Shown: piece after piece, positions 48,318-56,714 of the stretch
Layout: the number at the start of each line of letters is the position of its first letter
Position numbering within the stretch: position 1 is the first letter of the stretch
NCBI GenBank assembly: GCA_963703045.1
Contig: OY969782.1
Coordinates: forward strand, 558,001-622,000
DNA length: 64,000 nt
DNA from: Miltoncostaea sp963703045
GTDB taxonomy: Bacteria > Actinomycetota > Thermoleophilia > Miltoncostaeales > Miltoncostaeaceae
Direction of reading: 5' to 3'
Notes under the pieces: generated by a model
What the model was told of the DNA's origin: nothing
Seen by the model: only the letters and a program-made list of their open reading frames with translations
The model's database searches: none
Translations under genes and position numbers: made by a program

Positions 48318-48967
48318 GCCGGCCGCCGTCGCGAGGCCAGCTCGGCCGCCACCTCGTCGAGGGTCACCCCGGCGGCCTGCCACAGCACGGCGAGGTGGTA
48401 GAGCAGGTCGGCGCTCTCGTAGACGACCTGGCCGTGCTCGCGCCCCTTGGCCGCGATGACGACCTCGGTCGCCTCCTCGCCCACCTTCTTGCACACGGTG
48501 TCGATGCCCTTGGCCAGCAGCTGCGCCGTGTACGACGAGGCGGGGTCCGCGTCGGCGGCGCGGGCGGTGACGGTGCGCTCGAGGTCGGCGAGCGCCGCGA
48601 ACGGCTCCGGGGCCGCATCGGTCAGGGGTCGGTGGAAGCAGGTGCGGGCCCCGGTGTGGCACGCCGGCCCGGCCGGGTTGACGAGCACGAGCAGGCTGTC
48701 GCCGTCGCAGTCGAGCACCACCGAGCGCACGCGCTGGGTGTTGCCGCTCGTGGCGCCCTTGTGCCACAGCTCCTGCCGCGACCGGCTCCAGAACCAGGTC
48801 TCGCGGCGCTCGAGCGTCAGGGCGAGCGATTCGCGGTTCATCCAGGCCTGGGTGAGCACCCGACCGTCGCCGGCATCCTGCACGATCGCGGCGACGAGGC
48901 CGTCGGCGTCGAAGCGGACCGCCTCGAGCAGCTCCTGCGCGGCGCCCTCGGCGCCGGCGGGGCTCAC
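48314..48967 (-). CDS. hisIE: Bifunctional phosphoribosyl-AMP cyclohydrolase / phosphoribosyl-ATP pyrophosphatase
   Basis: This 217-residue fusion performs steps two and three of histidine synthesis. The HisI part has WFWSRSRQELWHKG, DCDGDSLLVLV and the zinc site CHTGARTCFH. The HisE part has YTAQLLAKGIDTVCKKVGEE followed by ATEVV. GTG 48967 overlaps the deoC stop (GTGA) and its own stop overlaps trpE. Placement of a his gene within a trp operon hints at joint control of the PRPP-using pathways. Confidence 0.94.
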   Translation of the reverse strand: MSPAGAEGAAQELLEAVRFDADGLVAAIVQDAGDGRVLTQAWMNRESLALTLERRETWFWSRSRQELWHKGATSGNTQRVRSVVLDCDGDSLLVLVNPAGPACHTGARTCFHRPLTDAAPEPFAALADLERTVTARAADADPASSYTAQLLAKGIDTVCKKVGEEATEVVIAAKGREHGQVVYESADLLYHLAVLWQAAGVTLDEVAAELASRRRPA

Positions 48968-49665
48968 GCCGCCTCCCCGTTGAGCACGGCCAGCTCCGCC
49001 ATCACCGCCAGGGCCCGGGAGGTGCTCACGCGGGCGGCCCCGGCGCCGATCATGGCCTGCACGGCCTGCAGCGTGTCGATGCCGCCGGCGGCGTTCACGC
49101 CCACGCGCTCGGGCAGCGCGTCGCGCATGAGCTCCACGTCGTGCACGGTGGCGCGCGTGGCGACCCCGGTGCAGGTCTTGGCGAAGTCCGCCCCGACGTC
49201 GTCGACGATCTTGCAGGCGAGTCTCTTGACCTTGTCGTGCAGCAGGGGCGCCTCGATGATGACCTTCACCAGCACGTCGCCGCGCGCGTCGTTGGCCGCG
49301 CGTCCCCGCACCGCGCGCACGACGCGCGTCAGGTCGTCGCGCACGCCCTTGAAGTCGCCCCGGAGCATGGCCCGGTAGTTCATGACCACGTCGAGCTCGT
49401 CCGCACCCTCGGCCACCGCCCGGTCGGCCTCCTGCGCCCGCTCCAGCGGCGACGACTCGCCTGCGGGGAAGTCGATCACCGCGCAGGTCTTGACGTCGCA
49501 TCCGCGCAGCAGCTCGGCCATGCGCGGGATGAACCGCGGGTGCGAGCAGAGGGTCGCGAAGTGATGCTCGCGCGCCTCGGCGCAGTATCGCTCGAGATCC
49601 TCTTCCGTCATGTCGGCGTTGACGACGGTGAGATCGAGCGTCTTGGTGAGGTCCTCGGCCCGCAT
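48964..49665 (-). CDS. deoC: Deoxyribose-phosphate aldolase (DeoC family)
   Basis: The 233-residue TIM-barrel aldolase has the Schiff-base lysine in FAKTCTGVATRATVHDVELM and a second lysine in VKVIIEAPLLHDK. ELDVVMNYRAMLRGDF is typical. It splits deoxyribose 5-phosphate into glyceraldehyde 3-phosphate and acetaldehyde. It is the first gene of the hisIE-trpEGDC operon. The pairing is unusual, and a related aldolase activity is possible. The start at ATG 49665 lacks a clear ribosome site. Confidence 0.88.
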   Translation of the reverse strand: MRAEDLTKTLDLTVVNADMTEEDLERYCAEAREHHFATLCSHPRFIPRMAELLRGCDVKTCAVIDFPAGESSPLERAQEADRAVAEGADELDVVMNYRAMLRGDFKGVRDDLTRVVRAVRGRAANDARGDVLVKVIIEAPLLHDKVKRLACKIVDDVGADFAKTCTGVATRATVHDVELMRDALPERVGVNAAGGIDTLQAVQAMIGAGAARVSTSRALAVMAELAVLNGEAA

Positions 49666-49704
49666 CAGGAGCGCGCGGGACGTGGCGTTACGATCATCCG
49701 GGCG

Positions 49705-49712
49705 AGTATAGC
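49705..49712. promoter_or_regulatory. Overlapping -10 elements of divergent deoC operon and fpg-like gene
   Basis: TATACT on the minus strand (49710-49705) and TATAGC on the plus strand (49707-49712) overlap. This suggests back-to-back promoters in the 67-base space between deoC and the glycosylase gene. No good -35 was found on either side. Confidence 0.35.
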
Positions 49713-49732
49713 GACGGGTCGGACCGGGGCCC

Positions 49733-50584
49733 GTGCCTGAGCTGCCCGAGCTGCAGGCGCTCGCCGAGGGGCTCGACACGGCCCTCGCCGGGCGCGGCGT
49801 CGAGAGCGTGCGCGTGCACCAGGCGGCCACGCTCAAGACGGCGGTGCCGCCGGTCGACGACCTCGTCGGGCGCCGCATCGAGGGGGTCTGGCGGCGCGGC
49901 AAGATCATCGGCGTGGGTGTCGAGGGGGGCCTCAGCCTCGTCGTCCACCTGATGCAGGCCGGGCGCCTCGGGGTCGCGCCCGCCCCCGCGGGACGCCCCG
50001 GGAGGGCCGCCGCGCTCGACCTGGGCATCGGCGAGGCGCAGGTGCTGCGGCTGCGCGAGCTGTCGTCCACGCGCCGGGCCTCGGCCCACGTGCTCGACGC
50101 CGAGGGCCTCGCCGCGCACCGTCCGCTGACGCGGCTCGGACCCGAGCCGATCGGGCTGTCCCCCGAGAGCTGGCGCGCGGCGCTCGGCGGCGACGGCGCG
50201 GTGCTGCACACCGCCCTGCGCGACGGCCGGCGCGTGGCCGGCATCGGCCGGGCCTACGCGAGCGACATCATGTGGGCGGCCCGGCTCGCGCCCTTCGCGC
50301 GGGCCGGCGGGCTCGACGCGGACCAGGTCGCCCGCCTGGCGGGCGCCGCCGACGCCGTGCTGGGCCAGGCCCTCGAGCGGGCCCGGGAGCGCATCACCAC
50401 CGACCTGCCCAACCGCGAGGCGCGCGTCACCGCGGTGCACGGCCATCACGGCGAGCCGTGCCTGCGGTGCGGCACGCGGCTCGAGCACGTGGGCTTCCGC
50501 GAATACGACCTCGTCTACTGCCCCGCCTGCCAGACCGAGGGCCGCGTCTACCGCGACCGCCGCATGAGCAGGTTCCTCGACTGA
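49733..50584 (+). CDS. Fpg/Nei-family DNA glycosylase
   Basis: The 283-residue base-excision enzyme begins MPELPELQ, leaving the catalytic proline and glutamate after Met removal. It has VWRRGKIIG with the beta-hairpin lysine and ends in a four-cysteine zinc finger (CLRCG and CPAC, about residues 243-268). It removes oxidised bases and cuts the abasic site. The middle differs from MutM, so an Nei or actinobacterial Fpg-like enzyme is likely. The start is GTG 49733. Confidence 0.9.
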   Translation: MPELPELQALAEGLDTALAGRGVESVRVHQAATLKTAVPPVDDLVGRRIEGVWRRGKIIGVGVEGGLSLVVHLMQAGRLGVAPAPAGRPGRAAALDLGIGEAQVLRLRELSSTRRASAHVLDAEGLAAHRPLTRLGPEPIGLSPESWRAALGGDGAVLHTALRDGRRVAGIGRAYASDIMWAARLAPFARAGGLDADQVARLAGAADAVLGQALERARERITTDLPNREARVTAVHGHHGEPCLRCGTRLEHVGFREYDLVYCPACQTEGRVYRDRRMSRFLD

Positions 50585-50599
50585 GGCGGCCCGGCGGCC

Positions 50600-51478
50600 C
50601 TACAGGCCGAGGCGCGTGAGCATCGACTCGTCGTCGCGCCAGCGCTTCCGCACCCGGACGGTCAGGTCGAGGTGCACCTCGGTGCCCCACAGCCGCCCGA
50701 GCGCCGACCGGGCTGCCGCGCCGATGTCGCGGATCATGCCGCCGCCCTTGCCGACGACGATCCCCTTCTGCGACTCGGTCTCGACGAGCACCGCGGCCCG
50801 CACGACGATGCCGTGACGGGCGGGCTCGATCTCCCGCACGTCGATCGCCAGCGCGTGCGGGATCTCCTGGCGCAGGCGCAGCAGGGCCGCCTCGCGGATG
50901 AGCTCGGCGGCGAGCTCCTCCTCGGTCTGGTCGGTCGCCATGCCCTCGGGGAAGTAGCGCGGCCCCTCGCTCAGCAACTGGGGCAGGTCGGCGCGCAGCT
51001 CGGCGACGCCCGCGCCGTCGCGCGCGCTCACCGGGTGCAGCTCGACGAAGTCGACGAGGGTCGCGGCGCGGGCGATCGCCGCCGCCGTCTCGTCGGACGA
51101 GAGGCGGTCGATCTGGTTGAGCACCGTGATGACCGGCAGCCGCGAGGCGCGCAGCCGCTCGGCGATGAAGCGGTCCCCTCCCCCGACCGGCTCGGCCGCG
51201 TTGAGCACGAAGAGGGCGGCGTCGCAGTCCCCGAGGCTGGTGTTGACCGTCGCCTGCATCCGCGCCGTCAGCCCGTCGGCGGGTCGCTGGAAGCCGGGCA
51301 GGTCGAGCATGACGGCCTGCCATCCGTCGCCGTGGGCGACCGCCGTGATGCGCCGGCGGGTGGTCTGCGGCCGGGGCGAGACCGCCGCCACCTGGCTGCC
51401 GGCCAGGGCGTTGGCCAGCGTCGACTTGCCCACGTTGGGCCGCCCGGCCAGCGCGACCAGGCCCGAGAGGTAGCTCAT
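50600..51478 (-). CDS. era: GTPase Era
   Basis: The 292-residue GTPase assists 30S ribosome maturation. The G1 loop is GRPNVGKST, G2 TTRRR, G3 DLPG, and the C-terminal KH domain has VGKGGGMIRDIGAAAR. The G4 motif reads NQID, not the usual NKxD, which could weaken guanine specificity. ATG 51478 overlaps the previous stop (ATGA). It ends the ybeY-dgkA-era run. Confidence 0.94.
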   Translation of the reverse strand: MSYLSGLVALAGRPNVGKSTLANALAGSQVAAVSPRPQTTRRRITAVAHGDGWQAVMLDLPGFQRPADGLTARMQATVNTSLGDCDAALFVLNAAEPVGGGDRFIAERLRASRLPVITVLNQIDRLSSDETAAAIARAATLVDFVELHPVSARDGAGVAELRADLPQLLSEGPRYFPEGMATDQTEEELAAELIREAALLRLRQEIPHALAIDVREIEPARHGIVVRAAVLVETESQKGIVVGKGGGMIRDIGAAARSALGRLWGTEVHLDLTVRVRKRWRDDESMLTRLGL

Positions 51479-52287
51479 CCCCAGAGTTGGAAGATCACGA
51501 TGGCCACGCAGGTGCCGAGCACCGCGCCCGCCACGGTCTCGACCACCGAGTGGATGCCCGCCTCGACGCGCGACTGCGCGACCAGCAGGGCCATGAGGAA
51601 GGCCAGGGTCGAGACCAGCACCGCGTGGCGCAGCGGCTCGGCGATGATCGTGATGGCGGCCCACGCCGCGAAGGCCGCCGAGGCGTGCCCCGACGGCAGG
51701 CCCCCGCGCAGGGGCGTCCCCCGCCCGGTCCAGGCCTTGATGGCGATGACGGCGATGACCGTCACGATCATCGTCACCACGACCAGGTGGGTCGGCGAGC
51801 GTCGCACCCCCACCAGCAGGTCGCGGCCGCCGTCGGTGAGCCGGTCGTAGAAGACGAAGTAGGCGATCGCGAGCGCGTTGACCGTGGCCACCAGCACCGC
51901 GCCCGCGGCGACGTCCTTGGCGATCTTCACGAGCGGGTGGTAGGTGGTGACGACGGCGTCGATCGCGGCCTCGATGGCCGTGTTCATCATCTCGGCCACC
52001 AGCACGAGGCTGATCGCGCCGAGCACGGCGGCCAGCTCGAGGCGCGAGAAGTCGAGCAGCAGGCCCATCACCAGCACGACCACCGCGGCGGCCACGTGGA
52101 TCTGCATGTTCCGCTGCGTGCGGAGCACGTAGACGATGCCCTCGAACGCCCAGTTGAACGACCAGCGCAGGGAGCCCTGGCGGGGCAGGCTCGAGTGCGA
52201 GGCGCGCCGCAGCAGCGTCGCGATCGCCCGCCGCCGGGGCTCGGGATCGGGCGGCGCGTCGGTGGGCGGCGTCTTGGAGGTGGTCAC
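51475..52287 (-). CDS. DgkA-like lipid kinase fused to PAP2 phosphatase domain
   Basis: The 270-residue membrane protein has a prokaryotic diacylglycerol/undecaprenol kinase domain (about residues 38-150: FNWAFEGIVYVLRTQRN, EMMNTAIEAAIDAV, KIAKDVAAGAVL). It is followed by a PAP2 domain (about 160-265: LPSGHASAAFAAW and SRVEAGIHSVVE). The two activities would phosphorylate and dephosphorylate a lipid, perhaps undecaprenol. GTG 52287 overlaps the ybeY stop. Confidence 0.88.
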   Translation of the reverse strand: MTTSKTPPTDAPPDPEPRRRAIATLLRRASHSSLPRQGSLRWSFNWAFEGIVYVLRTQRNMQIHVAAAVVVLVMGLLLDFSRLELAAVLGAISLVLVAEMMNTAIEAAIDAVVTTYHPLVKIAKDVAAGAVLVATVNALAIAYFVFYDRLTDGGRDLLVGVRRSPTHLVVVTMIVTVIAVIAIKAWTGRGTPLRGGLPSGHASAAFAAWAAITIIAEPLRHAVLVSTLAFLMALLVAQSRVEAGIHSVVETVAGAVLGTCVAIVIFQLWG

Positions 52288-52673
52288 GGGGCCTCGTCGA
52301 CCAGGCGGTCCTGCAGGGCGAGCATCTCCCCGCCGTCCACCTCGTGGTCGTAGCCGAGCAGGTGCAGCAGGCCGTGCACGGCCAGGGTGCCGAGCGGCTC
52401 GAGGGCCGCCTCGGGGCAGATCACGACGTCGCCGAGCTCGGGCGGCGGGCCGTCGGCCGGCCAGTCGAGGGCCTCGGGGCCGTCGACCGGGAAGGCGAGC
52501 ACGTCGGTCGCCCGCGGCGTGCCCCGGTGCGCGCCGTTGATCCGCGCCATCTCGTCGGCGCCGACCACCATCAGGCCCATGCTCGCCCGGGCGACGCCGA
52601 GGCGCCCGCAGGCCCACTCCAGGCGCGCCACGAGGGGCTCGGTGTCGGCGCCCCGCGCCTCGATCTCGATCAC
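52284..52673 (-). CDS. ybeY: Endoribonuclease YbeY (16S rRNA maturation factor)
   Basis: The 129-residue protein has the zinc motif HGLLHLLGYDH near the C-terminus and TDVLAFP in the middle. YbeY takes part in 16S rRNA 3-prime processing and ribosome quality control. It overlaps phoH upstream and the DgkA-PAP2 gene downstream by 4 bases each. Confidence 0.94.
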   Translation of the reverse strand: MIEIEARGADTEPLVARLEWACGRLGVARASMGLMVVGADEMARINGAHRGTPRATDVLAFPVDGPEALDWPADGPPPELGDVVICPEAALEPLGTLAVHGLLHLLGYDHEVDGGEMLALQDRLVDEAP

Positions 52674-53632
52674 GACGCCGGCTCCTCCGCGGCCCCGTAG
52701 GCGTCAACGATCCGCTGCACGAGGCGGTGGCGCACCACGTCGCGGCGGTCGAGGCGCACGAAGCCGATGTCCTCGACGCCCTCGAGGATGTCGGTGGCGC
52801 TGACCAGGCCCGAGCGCTGGGCTCGGGGCAGGTTGACCTGCGTGATGTCGCCGTTCACGACCATCCGCGAGCCGAAGCCGAGACGGGTCAGGAACATCTT
52901 CATCTGCTCGGGCGTGGTGTTCTGGGCCTCGTCGAGGATGATGAAGCTGTCGTTGAGCGAGCGGCCCCGCATGAAGGCGAGGGGCGCCACCTCGACCTGG
53001 CCGCGCTCGAGCAGCGCCTCGACCCTCTCGGCGTCGAGCATGTCGTAGAGGGCGTCGAACAGGGGCCGCAGGTAGGGGTCGACCTTGGCGGCGAGGTCCC
53101 CCGGCAGGAAACCCAGGCGCTCGCCGGCCTCCACGGCCGGACGGGTGAGGATGATGCGGGCCACCTCCCGGCGCATGAGCGCGGCCGTGGCGATGGCGAC
53201 GGCGAGATAGGTCTTGCCGGTGCCGGCCGGGCCGATGCCGAAGGTGATCGTGTTGTTCCGGACGGCGTCGACGTAGCGCTTCTGGCCGCCGGTGCGCGGC
53301 GTGACGAGGAAGCGGCCGTTGCGCCAGATCACGTCGTCGAGCATCGCCCCGACCGGCTCGGCGCCCTCGATGGCGTCGGCGATCGTGTCGATGGTGCCCG
53401 GGGCGATCGTGCGGCCCAGCCGCACGAGCTGGGCCAGCTCGCCCACCACGTCGGCGGCCGCGCTGACGCGCACCTCGTCCCCGGCGAGCGTCAGCACGTT
53501 GCCCCTCAGGCTGATCTCGAGCGCGAGGCGCTCCTCGAGCGCGCGCAGCACCCGGTCGTGCTCGCCGGCCAGCTCGACGGCCACCCTGTCGTCGAGCTCG
53601 ATGGTGCGGGTGCTCGTCTCGGCGGCGCTCAC
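52670..53632 (-). CDS. PhoH-family ATPase
   Basis: The 320-residue protein has Walker A GPAGTGKT (about residue 131), Walker B FIILDEAQN and the PhoH signatures RPAVEAGERLGFLPGD and NGDITQVNLP. It is regularly encoded beside ybeY and is thought to act in RNA metabolism. GTG 53632 overlaps the preceding stop (GTGA). Confidence 0.93.
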   Translation of the reverse strand: MSAAETSTRTIELDDRVAVELAGEHDRVLRALEERLALEISLRGNVLTLAGDEVRVSAAADVVGELAQLVRLGRTIAPGTIDTIADAIEGAEPVGAMLDDVIWRNGRFLVTPRTGGQKRYVDAVRNNTITFGIGPAGTGKTYLAVAIATAALMRREVARIILTRPAVEAGERLGFLPGDLAAKVDPYLRPLFDALYDMLDAERVEALLERGQVEVAPLAFMRGRSLNDSFIILDEAQNTTPEQMKMFLTRLGFGSRMVVNGDITQVNLPRAQRSGLVSATDILEGVEDIGFVRLDRRDVVRHRLVQRIVDAYGAAEEPAS

Positions 53633-54714
53633 ATGCTCTCGGATAGCGGTCCTCCGCCCATGACGTGCCAGTGCAGGTGGCCCACGCTCTGCCGGGCGTC
53701 CGGCCCGTGGTTGGTGGTCACGCGGTACCCCGAGTCGTCGAGGCCGGCGGCGGTCGCGACGGCGGCGACGAACGGCAGCATCGCCGCGCGCGCCCGCTCG
53801 TCGAGGCCGTCGACACCGGCGATCGAGGCGACGTGGCGGGTCGGGACGACCAGCAGGTGCACCGGCGCCTTCGGCGCGATGTCGGCGAAGGCCACGAAGT
53901 CGTCGTCGCGGGCCGCCACCTCGGCCGGGATCTCACCGGCGACGATGCGGCAGAAGAGGCAGTCCCGGTCGCTCACGCGGCGCTCCCATGCGCTCGCGGC
54001 CGCGAGCGTCACCGCGACGATCGCGGCCGTCTCGGCCCGCAGCACCGAGGGCCCGAGACGGCACACGGCCAGGCCGCCCGCCGACGCGGCCTCGACCTCG
54101 GGTTGCGAGAAACCGGCCTCCGGGCCGACGACGAGGGCCATCCCCTCCGCGGACGCGCCGAGCGCGCCGAGTGCGGCCGGTAGGGTCGTCGCGCCTCGGG
54201 GGTCGATCAGGAAGCCCTCCCCATCGGGGATCTCGCCGGTGACACGCTCGAACGGTACCAGCCCCCGCACCCCGGGAACCGGCGCACGGCCGCACTGGCG
54301 GGCCGCGGCCGCGGCGACCCGTCCGAGGCGCTCCCGGCGCCGCTCCCAGGCGGCCGCGTCGGGAACCCGCCGCACCCGCTCGGAGGTGAACAGCACGATC
54401 TCGTCCACCCCGAGCTCGACCGCCTTCTCGACCGCCGTGTCGAGCCGGCCCCACTCGGCGAGCCCCTGGTAGAGGGTGATCCGCCGGGCTCCCGGCGCGG
54501 GGGCGGACGCCGCCACGACCCTCACCGCCGCGGCCGGGCCGGCGCGCACCACGACCGCCGACCAGAGCCCGCCGTCGGGGTCGATCAGCTGCACCTCGTC
54601 GCCGGCCCGGCGCCGCACCACGCGGGCGAGGTGGTGTGAGTCGGCCGCGCCGAGGGTGACCTCGTCACCCGGGGCGGGCGCCGCCGCGACGACGTAGCGG
54701 AAGACGTGCCTCAC
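53629..54714 (-). CDS. rsmE: 16S rRNA m3U1498 methyltransferase RsmE fused in frame to a HIT-domain protein
   Basis: One open frame of 361 residues holds two complete proteins. Residues 1-246 are RsmE (HHLARVVRRRAGDEVQL, FTSERV, LVVGPEAGFS, RLGPSVLRAETAAI), which methylates U1498 of 16S rRNA. Residues 247-361 are a HIT hydrolase (CLFCRIVAGEIPAE, GHLHWHVMGG). The join has no linker and the codon there is GTG followed by A, like the GTGA junctions elsewhere in this operon. It may be a real fusion, or two coupled genes merged by one extra base. GTG 54714 overlaps the prmA stop. Confidence 0.85.
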   Translation of the reverse strand: MRHVFRYVVAAAPAPGDEVTLGAADSHHLARVVRRRAGDEVQLIDPDGGLWSAVVVRAGPAAAVRVVAASAPAPGARRITLYQGLAEWGRLDTAVEKAVELGVDEIVLFTSERVRRVPDAAAWERRRERLGRVAAAAARQCGRAPVPGVRGLVPFERVTGEIPDGEGFLIDPRGATTLPAALGALGASAEGMALVVGPEAGFSQPEVEAASAGGLAVCRLGPSVLRAETAAIVAVTLAAASAWERRVSDRDCLFCRIVAGEIPAEVAARDDDFVAFADIAPKAPVHLLVVPTRHVASIAGVDGLDERARAAMLPFVAAVATAAGLDDSGYRVTTNHGPDARQSVGHLHWHVMGGGPLSESM

Positions 54715-55511
54715 GCACGCTCCATCAGGACCGTGGCCCACCCCTCGGCCGTGATCGTGCGCCGCTCGGCCAGGCCCCGCGCCCCGAAGGCGGCCACCAC
54801 GCCGGCGACCTCGTCCGGGCGCATGCCCGAGGCGATCAGCGCCCGCGGAGCGGGCGTCGGCAGCGCCCCGGCGAGCAGGCGCAGCACCGTGCCGGTGAGG
54901 TTGGCGAGCAGCACGGGCGCCGCCGGCAGCCGGTCGGCGCCGACCGTGCGCCGGCCCACGCGCAGCCCCACGCCGTTGACGCGGGCGTTCGCGATCGTCG
55001 CGCTCACGCACAGCGGATCCGAATCGACCGCCCAGACCGGGTCGAAGCCGAGCCGGCGGGCGGCGATCGCCAGGATGCCGCTGCCGCACCCGGCATCGAG
55101 CGCCGGCCCGCCGGCCGGCAGCGCCGCCAGCAGCTCGAGGCACGAGCGCGTGGTGGCGTGCTGGGCCGTGCCGAAGGCCATCCCGGGGTCGATCTCGACG
55201 TCCAGCAGCGGCGGCCGGGGCGGCTCCCAGGGGGGCCGCACCAGCAGCCGCCCGGCCACCTCGACCGGGCGGTGGAAGCGGTGCATCGCATCGATCCACG
55301 ACGGGTCCTCGGCCGCGGCGCTCACCGCGGCCGCGACGCCGCGCAGACGCAGGGCGGCCCGCAGCGCGGCCGGGTCGGCGGCCGGGCCGGATGCCACCCA
55401 GAAGTCGAGCACCGCCTCTCCCCCCGCCCCCGCCGACTCCCGGCACCCGCCGCCCAGGATCTCCGCGGCCTCGATCGCCGCGATCTCGGCGTCCGCGGCG
55501 GCCACGGTCAC
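54711..55511 (-). CDS. prmA: Ribosomal protein L11 methyltransferase
   Basis: The 266-residue enzyme has the PrmA core MAFGTAQHATTRSCLELL, ALDAGCGSGILAIAA and LLANLTG. It trimethylates L11 in homologues. The N-terminal substrate-binding domain is shorter than in E. coli PrmA. The start is GTG 55511, 19 bases after the dnaJ stop, and its stop overlaps rsmE. Confidence 0.9.
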   Translation of the reverse strand: MTVAAADAEIAAIEAAEILGGGCRESAGAGGEAVLDFWVASGPAADPAALRAALRLRGVAAAVSAAAEDPSWIDAMHRFHRPVEVAGRLLVRPPWEPPRPPLLDVEIDPGMAFGTAQHATTRSCLELLAALPAGGPALDAGCGSGILAIAARRLGFDPVWAVDSDPLCVSATIANARVNGVGLRVGRRTVGADRLPAAPVLLANLTGTVLRLLAGALPTPAPRALIASGMRPDEVAGVVAAFGARGLAERRTITAEGWATVLMERA

Positions 55512-55530
55512 CGTGAGCCGCGTCAGGGGG

Positions 55531-56637
55531 TCAGCGGAAGGCGTGCTTGAGCCGGTCGAAGAAGCCCTCGTCCTCGCGGTAGCTGCGGGCGTCGAGGTTC
55601 TCGGCGAGGCGCTCGACGGCCTTGCGCCCGTCGTCGGTCTGCACGCGCGGCACCCGCACCTCGACGACCACCCGCTGGTCGCCGCGGCCGCGGCCCGTCA
55701 GCGCGGGGAAGCCCTTGCCGCGCAGCACGTACTCGTCGTTGGGCTGGGTGCCCGGCCGCAGCTCGACGTGCGCCTCGCCATCGACCGTGGGCACGGCGAC
55801 GGTGGCGCCCACCATCGCGTCGGTCACCGGCACCGCGACCCGGGTCACGACGTCGAGGCCCTCGCGGCGGAACCGCTCGTCCTCGGCGACCAGCACCTGC
55901 ACGTAGAGGTCGCCGGGGGGAGCGCCCCGCTCGCCGGCCGCCCCGCGCCCGGGCACGCGGATGCGCTGGCCGTTGGCGATGCCGGCCGGCACGTCGACGG
56001 TCAGGGTGAGGGTGGCGGGACGACGCCCGCTGCCGTGGCACTCGGGACAGGGCTCGGCCGGCCGCTCGCCCCGGCCGCGGCAGTCGGGGCAGACCTGGGT
56101 GCGCAGGAACTGCCCGAAGGGACCGCGCGCGACCGCGCGCACCTGGCCCTGGCCGCCGCACGTCGCGCAGCGCACCATGTGGCTGCCGGGCGCCGACCCC
56201 GCGCCGTCGCAGGTGTCGCAGGCGCCCACCACGCCGTACTCCAGCTCCCGGGTGACCCCGGCGGCCGACTCGGCGAACGTGAGCTGCACGGCCACGGCGA
56301 CGTCGTCGCCGCTCGCGGCGGCCCCGGCGCGGCCGAAGGCGTCGCCGCCGAAGAACGCGTCGAAGAGATCCTGGAACGAGCCGAAGTCGGCGAACCCGCC
56401 GGCGCCGGCGGTCCGGCCCTTCAGCCCGTCGTGGCCGTAGCGGTCGTAGAGGTCGCGCGTCTCGGCGCCCGAGAGCGTCTCGTAGGCCTCGGCGGCCTCC
56501 TTGAACTGCGCCTCGGCCGCGGGATCCGGGTTGACGTCGGGATGGAGCTCGCGGGCCTTCCGCCGGAAGGCCTTCTTGATCTCCGCCTCGTCCGCGTCGC
56601 GGGAGACGCCGAGGACCTCGTAGTAGTCGCGCTTCAT
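55531..56637 (-). CDS. dnaJ: Chaperone DnaJ
   Basis: The 368-residue co-chaperone has the J domain (residues 1-68, with HPD in LHPDVNP), a short G/F region and a zinc domain with four CxxCxGxG repeats (CDTCDGAG, CATCGGQG, CPDCRGRG, CPECHGSG). The C-terminal substrate-binding domain follows. It stimulates DnaK ATPase. It lies downstream of hrcA in the same direction, although two genes intervene. No CIRCE element was found. Confidence 0.95.
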   Translation of the reverse strand: MKRDYYEVLGVSRDADEAEIKKAFRRKARELHPDVNPDPAAEAQFKEAAEAYETLSGAETRDLYDRYGHDGLKGRTAGAGGFADFGSFQDLFDAFFGGDAFGRAGAAASGDDVAVAVQLTFAESAAGVTRELEYGVVGACDTCDGAGSAPGSHMVRCATCGGQGQVRAVARGPFGQFLRTQVCPDCRGRGERPAEPCPECHGSGRRPATLTLTVDVPAGIANGQRIRVPGRGAAGERGAPPGDLYVQVLVAEDERFRREGLDVVTRVAVPVTDAMVGATVAVPTVDGEAHVELRPGTQPNDEYVLRGKGFPALTGRGRGDQRVVVEVRVPRVQTDDGRKAVERLAENLDARSYREDEGFFDRLKHAFR

Positions 56638-56714
56638 CGAGTCCGGTCGCAGGTTAGCAAGGGGCTCCGCCGCCCACCCCACCCCCTATCGGCGGCGCGC
56701 GGCCGGTGCTGGAG

